From: Chloroflexota bacterium
GTDB taxonomy: Bacteria > Chloroflexota > Anaerolineae > UBA1429
NCBI GenBank assembly: GCA_012513725.1
Contig: JAAZBQ010000144.1
Location: 1 to 5,464, forward strand
DNA length: 5,464 nucleotides
Direction: 5' to 3'
Shown here: positions 4,872-5,464 of the stretch, in pieces
Layout: each line of letters begins with the position of its first letter
Numbering within the stretch: position 1 is the first letter of the stretch
Position numbers and translations under genes: made by a program
The notes under the pieces: generated by a model
Database searches by the model: none
Told to the model about the DNA's origin: nothing
Seen by the model: the letters and a program-made list of their open reading frames with translations, nothing else

Positions 4872-5464
4872 TCACGCCATCGTGGCGAGCATCTCGCGGG
4901 TCACCGAATACACCAGGGGCTTGTCGCTAAAGAAGCGCTCGACCTCGTCGATGGCCAGGGCCATCAGGCTCTGGTAGGAATCCATAGTCAGCCCCGCCAC
5001 GTGGGGCGTCAAGAGGACGTTGTCCAACGAGCGAAAGGGGCTGTCCTCGGCGAGCGGCTCCTTGTCAAAGACGTCCAGCGCGGCCCAAAAGCGCCCCTTG
5101 CGCAGCTCGGCGAGGAGCGCGTCCTGATCGACCACTAGGCTGCGGGCGGTGTTCACAAACACCGCGCCATCCTGGATGAGGGCCAGCTCCCGGGCGCCCA
5201 GCATCCGCAGCGTCTCGTCGGTGACGGGCAGATGCACGGAGATGACGGGGCACTCGGAGAGGAGGTCTTCCAACTCCGCCTTGGTCACGCCGAGGCGCGC
5301 GGCGTCCTCCTCGGGAAGGTAGGGATCGTACACCCATACCTCGGCGCCGACGGCCTTGAAGAGGCGCGCCGAGCGCCGTCCGACATAGCCCATCCCCAGG
5401 ATGCCCACCCGCCGGCCGGCGATCTCGTAGACGGGCGCCTCGCGCGATTTGGGCCAGCCGCCGA
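4872..5464 (-). CDS. D-isomer-specific 2-hydroxyacid dehydrogenase, 5' end outside the window
   Basis: The 3' portion of an NAD(P)-dependent 2-hydroxyacid dehydrogenase (family of D-3-phosphoglycerate dehydrogenase, hydroxypyruvate reductase and D-lactate dehydrogenase) is visible: 196 residues of an expected 310-350. The frame is open to the window edge and the first visible residues are GGWPKSREAPVYEIAGRR. The Rossmann motif GMGYVG is at 23-28 of the fragment, and D46 at the end of the next strand (VYDPY) favours NAD. The catalytic set is complete: R107 in VNTARS, E135 in DVFDKEPL, and H154 in TPHVAG. The GTG at 5408 is an internal Val codon in the conserved RRVGILG strand, not a start. It lies 24 nt upstream of the GH20 gene and probably heads or continues the same operon. 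It converts a 2-keto acid and a D-2-hydroxy acid into each other; substrate specificity cannot be told because the N-terminal substrate domain is mostly missing. Confidence 0.92.
   Translation of the reverse strand, partial: GGWPKSREAPVYEIAGRRVGILGMGYVGRRSARLFKAVGAEVWVYDPYLPEEDAARLGVTKAELEDLLSECPVISVHLPVTDETLRMLGARELALIQDGAVFVNTARSLVVDQDALLAELRKGRFWAALDVFDKEPLAEDSPFRSLDNVLLTPHVAGLTMDSYQSLMALAIDEVERFFSDKPLVYSVTREMLATMA

Overview
This window is GC-rich DNA in which every convincing gene reads on the minus strand, so transcription runs from the high to the low coordinates. The best taxonomic hint is the lipoprotein at the low end. It has a lipobox, then a long Thr/Pro-rich linker, then a single NBR1-type Ig-like domain, a layout common in Chloroflexota (Anaerolineae and relatives). 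No rRNA or other phylogenetic marker is present, so this placement is an inference.

Layout in order of transcription: (1) The 3' part of a D-isomer-specific 2-hydroxyacid dehydrogenase gene runs off the right edge (4872-5464). (2) After 24 nt comes a cytoplasmic family GH20 exo-beta-N-acetylhexosaminidase, closest in motif style to the HexD branch (2796-4847). (3) This overlaps by ATGA with a fold-type III PLP enzyme of the D-serine dehydratase / D-threonine aldolase family (1723-2799). These three look like one catabolic transcription unit. A perfect 13-bp hairpin follows 29 nt after the last stop (1659-1693). (4) Two small winged-helix-like proteins follow (1285-1536 and 936-1214). They align without gaps to each other over about 51 residues and look like a diverged tandem duplication. 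A second perfect 13-bp hairpin follows, again 29 nt after the stop (876-906). (5) The NBR1-Ig lipoprotein (8-691) closes the window, with a good candidate -10 element in the gap before it.

The three enzymes suggest intracellular breakdown of an amino-sugar-containing compound. The hexosaminidase would release a terminal N-acetylhexosamine, the PLP enzyme would act on a D-configured amino acid or 3-hydroxy amino acid, and the dehydrogenase would oxidise or reduce a 2-hydroxy/2-keto acid. The real substrate cannot be read from the sequence. Glycopeptide or muropeptide salvage is one possibility. The two small proteins could regulate local genes, but nothing in the window shows their targets.

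No tRNA, rRNA, CRISPR array, transposase or phage gene was seen. The most unusual items are the paralogous small winged-helix pair, the matched hairpins with related arms at equal distances from two stops, and a G-quadruplex-type motif in the template strand of the lipoprotein linker.
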